Positions 53,307-61,798 of a stretch of DNA of 64,000 nucleotides are shown one piece after another (positions within the stretch are counted from its first letter, which is position 1; each line of letters starts with the position of its first letter). The position numbers were made by a program, and so were the translations under genes. The stretch is from assembly GCF_000970085.1 (NCBI RefSeq), contig NZ_CP009506.1, positions 4,278,001 through 4,342,000 of the forward strand, read 5' to 3'. The notes below the pieces were generated by a model. It saw only the letters and a program-made list of their open reading frames with translations. It made no database searches and was not told the DNA's origin. Origin of the DNA: Methanosarcina siciliae T4/M. Lineage in GTDB: Archaea; Halobacteriota; Methanosarcinia; Methanosarcinales; Methanosarcinaceae.

Positions 53307-54897
53307 TTCCAATGTTCACCATGTTTGGAAAGTACGATCAAAAGCAGCAGTTTTTACTTCCATTAAACCTGGAAGATTTTGTTCCTGAAAATCATATGGC
53401 CAGAGTACTAAACGACATCGTAGATGTCGTTGACATTAATGTTATAGAATCCACTTACTCTAAGGAAGGCTGCCCAGCCTATCATCCAAGACCTCTTTTA
53501 AAAATATTGCTTTATGGGTACCTTATAGGCATTAGAAGTTCACGTAAGCTGCAACAAATGACTCAAACTGATACTGCATTTATGTATCTGGCAGCCATGC
53601 AAAAACCTGATTTTCATACGATTTGTCGATTCCGTTCAACTCATCTTGGACCTATAAAAGAAATCTTTTCCCAGGTTGTCACATTTTGTAAAGAAATGGA
53701 TATGATTGGTTCCAGTATCTCAATTGACGGAACAAAGGTTAAGGCAAATGCTTCATCAAGACAGAGCAAGAGTTCGGATGCTCTCGAAAAAGAAATAGAT
53801 AAGATACTCAAAGAGAGTATTGAGACAGATAAGTATGAAGATGAAATTTATGGTGACTCAACACCATATCAGATTCCAGAAGAGCTTGTTGACAAGAAGA
53901 AAAGATTGGAAAAAATAAAAGTTGCTAAGAAGAAGCTTGATGAAGAAAAGCTGAAAAAAGTAAATATCACAGACAACGATGCTCGAATTATGAAGCATAA
54001 AGATGGGAGCAAGAAGCCCTCCTACAATTGTCAGGTTGCTGTTGATGAAAAAGAACAAATAATCGTTGCAGCAGAAGTTGTCAACGAAGAAAACGACCTG
54101 CATCAAATGGAACCAATGATACAAAATGTAAAAAATACACTGGGATATAAACCAACAATAGTGCTTGCAGATGCAGGTTATTTCTCATATGAGAATCTGG
54201 AATTTTTACAGGAAGAAGGAATTGATGCTTATATTCCTGACAACTTCTATAAAGCTGAAAAAGAAGGAAAAAACAGGAAGTTAAGGAAAGCTCTTTTTAC
54301 ATACGATGAAGAAAAAGACTGCTATTATTGTCCGGCTGCATTTGAAATTCCCTTTACAAGAATACAAAAGAGGAAAGGTGAACCTGATTTAAGGTGTTAT
54401 GTATGTAGCTATTGTTCTCAGTGTGTGCTGAAAAATGCATGTACTATGAGTGAAAAAAGGACGATAACAAGAGATCCTCGAGAACATTTGATGGATGATA
54501 TGAGGGATAAACTGAACACAGAGAAGGGGACGGAAAAGTATCAGAAAAGAATGTCTACCGTAGAACCTGTGTTTGGTCAGATGAAACAGGATAGGGGGTT
54601 TAGGGAATTTCTGTTGAGAGGGGAAAGGAAAACAGGAATTGAATTTGTTATGATGTGTACTGTACACAATATAAAGAAAATGGCAGACTTCATAAAAAGG
54701 AAAGGGAAAAACCTGAAAGATATACTGAAAATGATAGTTGGGGGAGGAAGTAAAGGCTGGAATAAAGGGGAATTCGAGCGAGAATAACAAATAAGCTATG
54801 TGGACCTATGAAAATTATCTCTCATTGTTGAAATGAAATAAAAATTGAAATGGGTATTACCCAATTGTACAAGTTAAAATGGTTATGAGACAGCCTG
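53230..54897 (+). mobile_element. IS1182-type insertion sequence, about 1.67 kb
   Basis: Terminal inverted repeats: left CAGGCTGTCTCAAAACTA at 53230, right (reverse complement) CAGGCTGTCTCATAACCA ending at 54897. It holds one transposase gene. Bases on the two sides do not give a clear target duplication, and the DNA to the right does not continue the intron, so a deletion probably followed insertion. Confidence 0.8.
53312..54787 (+). CDS. IS1182 family transposase
   Basis: 491 aa, uninterrupted. N-terminal domain FLLPLNLEDFVPENHMARVL, then YHPRPLLKILLYGYLIGIRS. DDE residues: Asp in SIDGTKVKANAS, Asp in VLADAGYFSYEN, Glu in STVEPVFGQMK. A cysteine cluster (CYYCPA, CYVCSYCSQCVLKNAC) is inserted between, as usual in this family. 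ATG 53321 is an alternative start. It looks functional, unlike the elements around it. Confidence 0.92.
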   Translation: MFTMFGKYDQKQQFLLPLNLEDFVPENHMARVLNDIVDVVDINVIESTYSKEGCPAYHPRPLLKILLYGYLIGIRSSRKLQQMTQTDTAFMYLAAMQKPDFHTICRFRSTHLGPIKEIFSQVVTFCKEMDMIGSSISIDGTKVKANASSRQSKSSDALEKEIDKILKESIETDKYEDEIYGDSTPYQIPEELVDKKKRLEKIKVAKKKLDEEKLKKVNITDNDARIMKHKDGSKKPSYNCQVAVDEKEQIIVAAEVVNEENDLHQMEPMIQNVKNTLGYKPTIVLADAGYFSYENLEFLQEEGIDAYIPDNFYKAEKEGKNRKLRKALFTYDEEKDCYYCPAAFEIPFTRIQKRKGEPDLRCYVCSYCSQCVLKNACTMSEKRTITRDPREHLMDDMRDKLNTEKGTEKYQKRMSTVEPVFGQMKQDRGFREFLLRGERKTGIEFVMMCTVHNIKKMADFIKRKGKNLKDILKMIVGGGSKGWNKGEFERE

Positions 54898-55034
54898 TAT
54901 GGATCATCTGAATAAGTCCTGAATCCCTGATCTACTGAGAGACTACTCAAATATTATGATTTACAATTAATTTTTCGCGATACTAGAACCATTTGGTTCA
55001 GAAGCTAATCGGATATATGTAATATAAAACATGT

Positions 55035-55058
55035 GAGGAGCTAACTCCTCTTTTTTTT
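55035..55058 (+). promoter_or_regulatory. Hairpin with T8 tract in the UPF0228 leader
   Basis: GAGGAG-CTAA-CTCCTC followed by eight T residues, 13 bases ahead of the UPF0228 ATG. It has the form of a terminator or attenuator within the leader, because a TATA-like tract lies near 55,012. The same arrangement (TGTGAGGAG, CCTC, T7) precedes the broken copy at 61,113-61,147. Confidence 0.55.
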
Positions 55059-55071
55059 AAGTTGTGGTGAT

Positions 55072-55695
55072 ATGAAAAATAATAAGATAGCTGTTGTCCT
55101 TGGTGTTTTTATGGTTCTCATAGTACTTCTGGTACTATTTATAAAAACACCAATTGATTTGAAAATTCCAGTAGATACAAAAGTGCCAGTTGATAATATG
55201 TCAGTTAATGAACCGCAAGTAGCTGGTTTTCTTGTTCAATTTGAAAATGGAACAACTGAGCCGGAAGTTAAAGCCATTCTTGAAAATTACAATATGATAT
55301 TGAGCTATAACATAGATTGCAATAGTGATAATGGGGGTTATAAATATTACATAAAGGTGGAGAAAGATAATATGCCTGATGTAGTAGAAGACGGATTGAA
55401 AAATGATGAAAATTGGACTGATCCTGTTTTACCTTCTTTTACAAAAGGAGATTATATTATATATCCGGTAACAGAACAAGCTATTCATGATAAAGATTTT
55501 CTTGAGATACTGAAGAGACATAACCTTCAAGTAAAAACATTCGTCTGGTGTTTAATTAGCTACAGAGATAATTCAACTGGGCATGATATTCTGGGGAAGA
55601 ATTGTATTACAAAGAAGGATGCAATCAGAATAACAAATGAGCTTGAAATGAATGAGAAAGTTTGGACTGTAATGCCTGATTATATTGAAGGGTAA
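55072..55695 (+). CDS. UPF0228 family membrane-anchored protein
   Basis: 207 aa. One N-terminal membrane helix (VVLGVFMVLIVLLVLF), then an outer domain: VAGFLVQFENGTTEPEVKAI, DCNSDNGGYKYYIKVEKDNM, LEILKRHNLQVKTFVWCLI and LGKNCITKKDAIRITNELE. This is the UPF0228 family, expanded in Methanosarcina and of unknown function. GTGGTGAT just ahead of the ATG is the ribosome-binding site. A decayed paralogue lies at 60766-61105. Confidence 0.85.
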   Translation: MKNNKIAVVLGVFMVLIVLLVLFIKTPIDLKIPVDTKVPVDNMSVNEPQVAGFLVQFENGTTEPEVKAILENYNMILSYNIDCNSDNGGYKYYIKVEKDNMPDVVEDGLKNDENWTDPVLPSFTKGDYIIYPVTEQAIHDKDFLEILKRHNLQVKTFVWCLISYRDNSTGHDILGKNCITKKDAIRITNELEMNEKVWTVMPDYIEG

Positions 55696-55792
55696 AAATA
55701 CATAATGATTTCGGGTTCTAATGTAAAAATAGAGTACTGTTGACTGGTTCTAGTTTGTCTTTTTGCTACGGGCTTTCCAAGCGCTCCAAAAA

Positions 55793-55879
55793 GCCATAAT
55801 TCATCCAACTAATAGCCCTATAAATCTCCAAAAAATTCGAATTTAGGTTTGTCTATTCTTTCAGTTGGATGATTTGGCC
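55793..55879. repeat. Palindromic element, copy A (87 bp)
   Basis: Left arm from 55793 (GCCATAATTCATCCAACT) is nearly the inverse of the right arm AGTTGGATGATTTGGCC ending at 55879. The interior (gaatttaggtttgtctattctttc) matches copy B at 61247-61340. MITE-like or a hairpin RNA. Confidence 0.65.
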
Positions 55880-55981
55880 ACAAATTAATTATAAAGGTAA
55901 ATCCATGAAAAAATGAACATTAAAAAGATATTTAGAAAAGTTTAAATTTTCTCTGGTAAGTCTATTTGAACTCCACCTTGC

Positions 55982-56041
55982 CCAGAGGCAAGAATATGAT
56001 AGCTTTGTGAATATTAAGGCTTGCCTGATCCTGTCTTTTGG
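55982..56041 (+). repeat. Second copy of the structured leader repeat
   Basis: TTTGAACTCCACCTTGCCCA and what follows match 50024-50102. Stem CCAGAGGC (55982-55989) with TCTTTTGG (56034-56041) keeps most pairs through G-U changes, and the inner AGCTTT/AAGGCT (56001-56006 with 56016-56021) is kept too. A gene relic follows, mirroring the first copy. Confidence 0.5.
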
Positions 56042-56073
56042 ATAAGGGGCATGAGTCGGTGTTAGCTTTGTGA

Positions 56074-56304
56074 ATTGTTTTGTTCTTGTACAAACTGCGA
56101 GTGTGGGTTCCTGGGATGCAAGTGTAAATAATCTCTCTGATGGTAAGGTTGAAGCTTACGGCATTCGATGGGCTAACTCTTTAAAAGGTGAAAGAAATAG
56201 AAGCTGAAATCAATCGTATAAGGAACAGAAGGTTGAGAGATGTTAACCCGAACTACTTAATCAGATGGCACTTAAAAGACCTGCGAGAGATCGAACCGGC
56301 TTAA
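56074..56304 (+). pseudogene. Gene relics after the structured repeat
   Basis: Two overlapping open frames without starts read as protein: FVLVQTASVGSWDASVNNLS, then DGKVEAYGIRWANSLKG ending near 56209; and EIEAEINRIRNRRLRDVNPN then YLIRWHLKDLREIEPA at 56194-56304. The family is not recognised. The first has the look of the end of a signal peptide and the beginning of an exported domain. Confidence 0.4.
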
Positions 56305-56383
56305 AGAGCTTTTTTTACTCTTGAAGATGGGTGCTATGATGATGCTCATCAATAGGACAGGGGACATGAGGAAGAAAAAATAA

Positions 56384-56593
56384 TTTCCTTCTCACACCTG
56401 GGCAGGATTTTATCTTTATTTGTACCTATCCAAGAAAAGAGTTCTCTGCCATGAATATGCCAATGAGAATTTAGAAAGTTGTCTTAACCCTAAAAACGAA
56501 CTTTTCATTAATTATGATATTAATTGGGAGGAGAAATTCCTATACTGTGATCACTGTGACAAAAAGATGGAACCCTCTTACGGAGGTCTATGA
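56384..56593 (+). pseudogene. Cysteine-motif gene relic
   Basis: A 69-codon open frame, no internal start: LYLSKKRVLCHEYANENLES, then INYDINWEEKFLYCDHCDKK and MEPSYGGL. CDHC looks like half of a zinc finger. No family recognised; a fragment of an accessory gene. Confidence 0.4.
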
Positions 56594-56907
56594 CATGACT
56601 GAGAATACCTGGAACTGATTCAACTAGCAGAAAAAAATAGTTCCCACTTAAATAGTAATTTAAGAGAATTTTGCTCAATTTGGTACAATCAAATTCATGG
56701 AGTAACAATACTTAGAGCCAACAGGTTATCGGAACGCGCATCTATATTAATATACAATATATCTGTATCGCTCAAATTTGAGTAAACAGTTTCAGCTTTT
56801 GTAATATTGTTGTCTAATGTAACTTCAATATATGTCCCTGTTATCAATCTAACCGGATATTGACTTTTTATTTTTTCTTCAGGATCTAAAACATATGATT
56901 CATTAAA

Positions 56908-58833
56908 CTCACCTTTCAAAGATGAGTGATTTTCCGTTATCCTCTGGCTTTGTTTGTGTATGCCTAATAAAAGAATAATCCTGACAATAACGATTTTGTT
57001 AATATGGCAGGTATTTTTCCATGTTTAGAAAAGAAAATAACGATGCTTGTTTTGTGTCCATTTCTTCCACAATAATTTTGCTTTTTTTGGACTCTTTTTC
57101 CTGAACTACCGCAATCTTGATCTCAGACAGTTTTTCAATGAGCTTTTTCAAAGAGAAACCGTACATTTTGGTCTCCCATGCCAGGTATCTGTAGAAAAGT
57201 AGGCCAGCCATAGCCAAAAACACATGAACTCTAATGTTTTCATCCTTGTGATGATATACTGGTCCTACAGGAACAAGCAAGTGATCATTCAACAGTTTAA
57301 AATCATCTTCAACAAGATTCTTACTGTTATATGTTTTCACTATCTTTTTAGTTTGCCATTTTTGCTTATCCGTAAATAGGACGTTCTTCCCAAACGTCTT
57401 TTCGCACTTTTTTTCGTTTTCTTCATCAATCCAGAACTTTAACTGAGGCTTTTTCTTCCCTTCCAGAGCATCAATTATTTCATATTTTATAACGCTATTG
57501 TATTTTTTCAGAATAATTCCTGCAACCTCACGTTCTACGCTGCTCCTGTTTCTTTCTTTTCCTTTACTGCTTTCTAATCTTCTCTGGAGATCCTCCAAAC
57601 TATCAATTATTCTTGATTTGTTTGTTTCATAAGTGCTCTTTTGAAGCTTGTAAGTTCCTTCGTTGTAGGTTATTACGGTTGTATATTCTGCTCCGTAAAA
57701 CTGGTGTTTTGTTCTGTATCCAAAAATTTTGTTACCTTTCGAATTCTTGTATAAACACTCATATTTGGAAAGCGGAACATCGAGAAGCTCCTCGGCTTGA
57801 TTTGTTTTTGCAGATCCTACAAAACTCATTTTTGAGGTTACCTTTTCAATGTTATCTTTTGAGTTGTTACCCTTATCGAAAACAAGAACAAGATCTTCAG
57901 AACAGATATTTAATTCAGTCAGTCTGTTTATGATTTTATCTACTATGCCTGAAAATTCTTCAGAGTCATGAACATTTCCAGGATATGTTTCATGAATAAA
58001 AGGTATGTTATCCTCGTTTACAGCTAGCGAAACACATATTTGATTTTTGTCTTTCCTATGCTTTTTGTTATATCCTTTATGAAGCAGTTCGCTCTCGTCA
58101 TCATAATTGTTAGCATACGTAAACCAGTTTGATTCATCCACAAACATTATTGATGGAGTAAATCCCTTTCCTACAAGAACTCTGCAAAGATCGTCTTCAA
58201 TCTTTTTCATAGTATCCAAGTCGACATAATTCATTTGGTTCAGAAAATTCTGACAATTTAACTTGTGCGGGAATTTCCACATGAAAGCTAAAGGGGATTT
58301 TTTGAACCACTCTTCAATCCCGTTTTCACTTAAAACGCCGTGACTTTTTCCGATTACATCAAGTAAGAGGTATTCTCCAACACTCAATCCATCTATTAAT
58401 TTTTTGTCAGTATGCTTGTTAACTATGTCAATGAATCCAAGTTCTTCATTCACATGAAGAAGTGCGGCAAGCTTGCCGTAATCAAAGGATCTAAGTTTAT
58501 CATAGGGCAATGATTCACATTGCCTTTTCATCTCAAGTATTTTTTCTGCGCTACCCAGATAAACCTGAAAAATGGTTTTTACCTTTCCATCAACTCTGGC
58601 AGATTCTACTATATACCAGTAAGGTTTCCCATTGACGAGTTTCTTTCTTAAAAATACCATAGTATTGATTATGATCTACCTATATAAATAACTTTTTGAA
58701 ATAAACAATATCAATAGACTTTTTAAAGTGAATTTAATACTTAGGATCTACAAATAAAAAATTTGCAAAAGGTCAGCTGATATTGTTTTTTAGAGAAAAT
58801 TGAGGTTAAAATCGCGTTTCTTTGAAACTTCAG
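56908..58833 (-). mobile_element. IS1634-type insertion sequence with 5-bp target duplication
   Basis: 1,926 bp. Ends carry imperfect inverted repeats: CTCACCTTTCAAAGATGAGT at the left and, inverted, CTGAAGTTTCAAAGAAACGC at the right, sharing TTTCAAAGA and a following GATTTT. TTAAA stands directly outside both ends (56903-56907 and 58834-58838). Confidence 0.85.
56999..58660 (-). CDS. IS1634 family transposase
   Basis: 553 aa, uninterrupted. N-terminus FLRKKLVNGKPYWYIVESAR, YLGSAEKIL; catalytic region SIMFVDESNWFTYANNYDDE and LVLVFDKGNNSKDNIEK; C-terminal VFLAMAGLLFYRYLAW. This is the IS4-superfamily IS1634 pattern. Appears intact, so the element may be able to move. Confidence 0.9.
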   Translation of the reverse strand: MVFLRKKLVNGKPYWYIVESARVDGKVKTIFQVYLGSAEKILEMKRQCESLPYDKLRSFDYGKLAALLHVNEELGFIDIVNKHTDKKLIDGLSVGEYLLLDVIGKSHGVLSENGIEEWFKKSPLAFMWKFPHKLNCQNFLNQMNYVDLDTMKKIEDDLCRVLVGKGFTPSIMFVDESNWFTYANNYDDESELLHKGYNKKHRKDKNQICVSLAVNEDNIPFIHETYPGNVHDSEEFSGIVDKIINRLTELNICSEDLVLVFDKGNNSKDNIEKVTSKMSFVGSAKTNQAEELLDVPLSKYECLYKNSKGNKIFGYRTKHQFYGAEYTTVITYNEGTYKLQKSTYETNKSRIIDSLEDLQRRLESSKGKERNRSSVEREVAGIILKKYNSVIKYEIIDALEGKKKPQLKFWIDEENEKKCEKTFGKNVLFTDKQKWQTKKIVKTYNSKNLVEDDFKLLNDHLLVPVGPVYHHKDENIRVHVFLAMAGLLFYRYLAWETKMYGFSLKKLIEKLSEIKIAVVQEKESKKSKIIVEEMDTKQASLFSFLNMEKYLPY

Positions 58834-59033
58834 TTAAATATAGAACTGTTATTTAAATCAAATAATTTTACAGTAAGTTCATGACTTGTATTGTCCTGAT
58901 TACGTATAATTAACGTATGATTTTCTTTTGTTTCATGAAGAGAATTATACGTGATAACATAAGGTAAAACAACAGCGAGTATTAATAAAAGGCATATACC
59001 TGCAAAAATAATTAGCAATCTTCTTTTTTGCAT

Positions 59034-59414
59034 TTTAATCCTCTTAATTAAAATCACTCTACTATAATTTTCTCAAATCAGTAAGTTTTTAGAACATTTT
59101 TCCATGATCAGAAACTCGATTTATTGTTAGAAGTGTGATTTTGAGACGCGATTTTGAGTTTTGGGATAAACTCCACAATTGTTTACTAAGGATTCTTTGG
59201 AATATTTATTGGAATCCTGCAATTGTATTTTTATTCGCCACGATTGTCAGAAGGAAATTACTTTCATTTTGGACGGTTGCTTGTTCAGTGATTGATTTTA
59301 ATCCTTTTTTCATCAAAAAAGAATATTTGATGTTTTTTAAGCGCCTAAAATTTAGTTGAGACCCGAAAGGCAATAGGTTACCAATCTCCAGTGTCCTGTA
59401 GTTTTCAAACTGCA
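59034..59414. other. AT-rich gap, nothing clear
   Basis: About 380 bases with mutually overlapping open frames of about 75 codons on both strands (59135-59359 plus and 59206-59445 minus) that show no family features. No repeat or RNA recognised. Confidence 0.3.
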
Positions 59415-60491
59415 TTATCTTTTCTTGAGCCTCCATCCACCACACAGACAGGCCAGACTCCCCAATAATCCGAAGCCTGGAATAGAGTTATTTTTACTCG
59501 ATTCATTTCTACCTGAGCTACCCCCGCTGCCAGATTCGGAATTATTGTTTTTTGAATTATCAGATCCTTTTATATCTTCTTCAGGTGTCGACATAAAAAT
59601 AACTGGAACATTATTCACATTTTGTTTTCTTGCCTCTTGATCAATGGTCTGGTAGATTTCTTCAGCAAGAAAAATTTTTTCTTCAGGAGACAAAGTTTCG
59701 TTAATCTCTACTTCCAATCTAATTCCTGCTGAGTATCTAATTACCTGACCTTGTTCCATATATGGAGTGATTTTTTCCTCGGTAGCATTAGCAATCTCAG
59801 ACAGCTCATTCACCCAGGAAATTGTCTCATTCTTATCTTTTAACAGAGGGATATTCCCATAAGCTGCAATGGTTTTATGCACTGGCATGACCGTTTTTTG
59901 CTTCATAACTTCTTCAAGTGTATATATATCAGCTTCAGAAAGATTCTCTGTACTTTCCCCAAACCAGTACCAGCGATTAATGCCTTCCAGGTAAATTACT
60001 TCCCTATAAGTTCCGTATCCGAATTCTACTGGAATATCCTGTATACCCATTTCTTCTGCAGAATTATCTATTAGAGAGTGGATCTCATCCATTAACTGCT
60101 CGTCAACATTGCCATACTTAAACAAAATTACAAAGTATCCATTAGCATTAGCCCCACATGTCATTACCTCTCCATGAGGATACATGTATTTGGAGACAAC
60201 AGTGTCTTTTATCTCATTACTAAGTTCTTCAAGAGTAGAGTTCCAGTTTTCTTTTTGATCCTCTGTTTCCAGTACAGGAAGTTTTCCGTATCTTGTAATT
60301 ACATTATTTCCCTGTGAATACAGACCAAAAAAGTAAGTATAATAGTCAAAATCTACATTACTTATTTCTGAATTTTCAGAATTATTACTTCCCGTCGAAA
60401 GTTGCACTGAATCATCAGCAGACGCAGGAAATACCAAGACCCCAAAAAATAGCAGTAACGTTATCAATAAAGTTTCAGATTTTCTCATCAT
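59415..60491 (-). CDS. Surface protein with PGF-CTERM-like anchor and two repeated domains
   Basis: 358 aa. Signal peptide LLITLLLFFGVLVFPASADD. Two related domains follow, each opening with a tyrosine-glycine strand (ITRYGKLPVLETEDQKENWN at about 60 and IAAYGNIPLLKDKNETISWV at about 205) and ending with VPV strands. Then a Ser/Asn/Gly-rich linker and the tail IPGFGLLGSLACLCGGWRLK, a PGF-CTERM-type sorting signal processed by archaeosortase. It is thus a cell-surface protein, function unknown. Confidence 0.8.
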   Translation of the reverse strand: MMRKSETLLITLLLFFGVLVFPASADDSVQLSTGSNNSENSEISNVDFDYYTYFFGLYSQGNNVITRYGKLPVLETEDQKENWNSTLEELSNEIKDTVVSKYMYPHGEVMTCGANANGYFVILFKYGNVDEQLMDEIHSLIDNSAEEMGIQDIPVEFGYGTYREVIYLEGINRWYWFGESTENLSEADIYTLEEVMKQKTVMPVHKTIAAYGNIPLLKDKNETISWVNELSEIANATEEKITPYMEQGQVIRYSAGIRLEVEINETLSPEEKIFLAEEIYQTIDQEARKQNVNNVPVIFMSTPEEDIKGSDNSKNNNSESGSGGSSGRNESSKNNSIPGFGLLGSLACLCGGWRLKKR

Positions 60492-60765
60492 ACAACTGCT
60501 CCATATTTAAATAACTAAAGAAAGGCAAACTAATCCCAATGTTTATATAATGTAAAATTCCTGCTTCGATGCACGAAAACTTAAGCATTTGTGGCACTAG
60601 AAATTAATCGTGAAAATCATCAACAGTGTAATGGTGGATGACATATGTATCTTCAAAAATGAAAACTCCACTTTGAATAGCAAAGAAAAAGGGGATTAAA
60701 CCGGCACTTGCAGGACGTTCACTATACTGCCTCGCTATTTCTGCATTGATAATTAGTACAGTGTT
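60492..60765. other. AT-rich gap
   Basis: Divergent region between the surface protein and the UPF0228 relic. No gene or repeat recognised. Confidence 0.3.
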
Positions 60766-61105
60766 TTACCCTTGAATATAATCCAAGCCTAAACTCAAAA
60801 CTTTTTCATTTGCTTCAAGCTCATTTTTGATCCTTATTGCATCCTTTTCCAGAATACAATTCTTTCCCACAACCAAGTCTGTTGATCCATCTTTAAAATG
60901 GATATAACACACGACTGCCTTTTTTAACTGTAGATTGTTTTTTTCAAGTGTTGTAAGAAAAAATGGATTTTACTTCCGGCTCAGTAGTTTCATTTTCAAA
61001 TTGAATAGATAAAGCAGCCACTTTAACTTCGTGGGATTGATTCATCAGTAATACGATAGTTAGAATGACAATAAAAGCAACTACTACCTTGCTAATTTTA
61101 TTCAT
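60766..61105 (-). pseudogene. UPF0228 paralogue with internal deletion and frameshift
   Basis: From ATG 61105 the frame reads MNKISKVVVAFIVILTIVLL, then LSIQFENETTEPEVKSIF and soon stops (TGA). In the next frame the family resumes with LQHLKKNNLQLKKAVVCYIH and VGKNCILEKDAIRIKNELEA, ending DYIQG at 60766. Compared with the intact gene at 55072, about 80 central codons are missing and the join is out of frame. Confidence 0.8.
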
Positions 61106-61112
61106 ATCAATC

Positions 61113-61147
61113 CCCGAAAAAAATGAGGCGTTTTAACTCCTCACATA
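61113..61147 (-). promoter_or_regulatory. Leader hairpin of the broken UPF0228 gene
   Basis: On the minus strand TGTGAGGAG, a short loop, GCCTC, then a seven-T run, directly ahead of the relic's ATG. It is the counterpart of the leader at 55035-55058; the stem is weakened to four or five pairs. Confidence 0.45.
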
Positions 61148-61246
61148 TATACGGTCAACTTCAGAGCCAAATGTTTCCCAATAAGGTATAGGGAAATACT
61201 TCCAAACTCCACAAACTCATTTTTATTAGTTGTTTAAATGTTTTAT

Positions 61247-61340
61247 GGCCAAATCATCTAACTATCAATCTACTTCATCTATATATCCCCAAACAATTTG
61301 GATTTAGGTTTGACTATTCTTTCAGTTTGATGATTTGGCC
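61247..61340. repeat. Palindromic element, copy B (94 bp)
   Basis: GGCCAAATCATCTAACT (61247-61263) and AGTTTGATGATTTGGCC (61324-61340) are inverse copies with one mismatch in 17. The interior (ggatttaggtttgactattctttc) matches copy A at 55793-55879. Confidence 0.7.
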
Positions 61341-61484
61341 ACAAATTAGTTATTAAAGTAAGAAAAGTAAGTTTCCAGAATAATAACGTTTAATAAGATA
61401 AAGGAAATGGCCAGTGGTCTTTCTGCACGGGACGATGACGATTTCGATTAACTGTGCCCTGATCATCACAAGGAGATAAGTAGT

Positions 61485-61693
61485 ATGTTTAGAAGGATAT
61501 CCAGTAGATCATTGGCAGATATATTCTTTGTAATGTTACTTCTCATCACTGTTTTTTAGTACATATTCCTTAACAATGATTCTTTTTTATGCTCTTTAGC
61601 AAATTAGTAGGTATTACATTTTATGCTTTGATGGTATTTGCCATTATAAGTATATATGTTTTAATAATCAGACTTGTTCTTAAATATCGTTAA
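61485..61693 (+). other. Two tiny membrane-type frames, possibly one broken gene
   Basis: ATG 61485, with AGGAG 9 bases ahead, encodes 24 residues (FRRISSRSLADIFFVMLLLI) and stops at 61559. ATG 61589 in another frame encodes 34 residues (KLVGITFYALMVFAIISIYV) and stops at 61693. Both are single hydrophobic helices. They could be two small proteins or one gene broken by a frameshift. Confidence 0.3.
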
Positions 61694-61798
61694 ATGTAAT
61701 TTAAGATTAAGGTTAAAGTATGTTGGGTAAATTTTTCAGAAAATTAGACACAATACCGATATCTCCATTTCTATTGTTTGTATTTTTCGAGGCTTGCC

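Larger units (their letters stand above)
56695..59033 (-). pseudogene. Membrane-anchored surface protein gene split by an IS element
   Basis: The 5' part (59033 down to 58834) encodes RRLLIIFAGICLLLILAVVL, a membrane helix, then HTLIIRNQDNTSHELTVKLF. The 3' part (56902 down to 56695) encodes YVLDPEEKIKSQYPVRLITG through LLALSIVTP. Removing the insertion at 56908-58833 and one TTAAA duplication gives 408 bases, an exact 135-codon frame plus stop, resembling the 141-aa protein at 25975. GAGG ahead of ATG 59033 is its ribosome-binding site. Confidence 0.8.

Noticed and set aside
59135..59445. Overlapping 75-80 codon frames on both strands as a transposase remnant
   Set aside because: No transposase motif or inverted repeat could be recognised.
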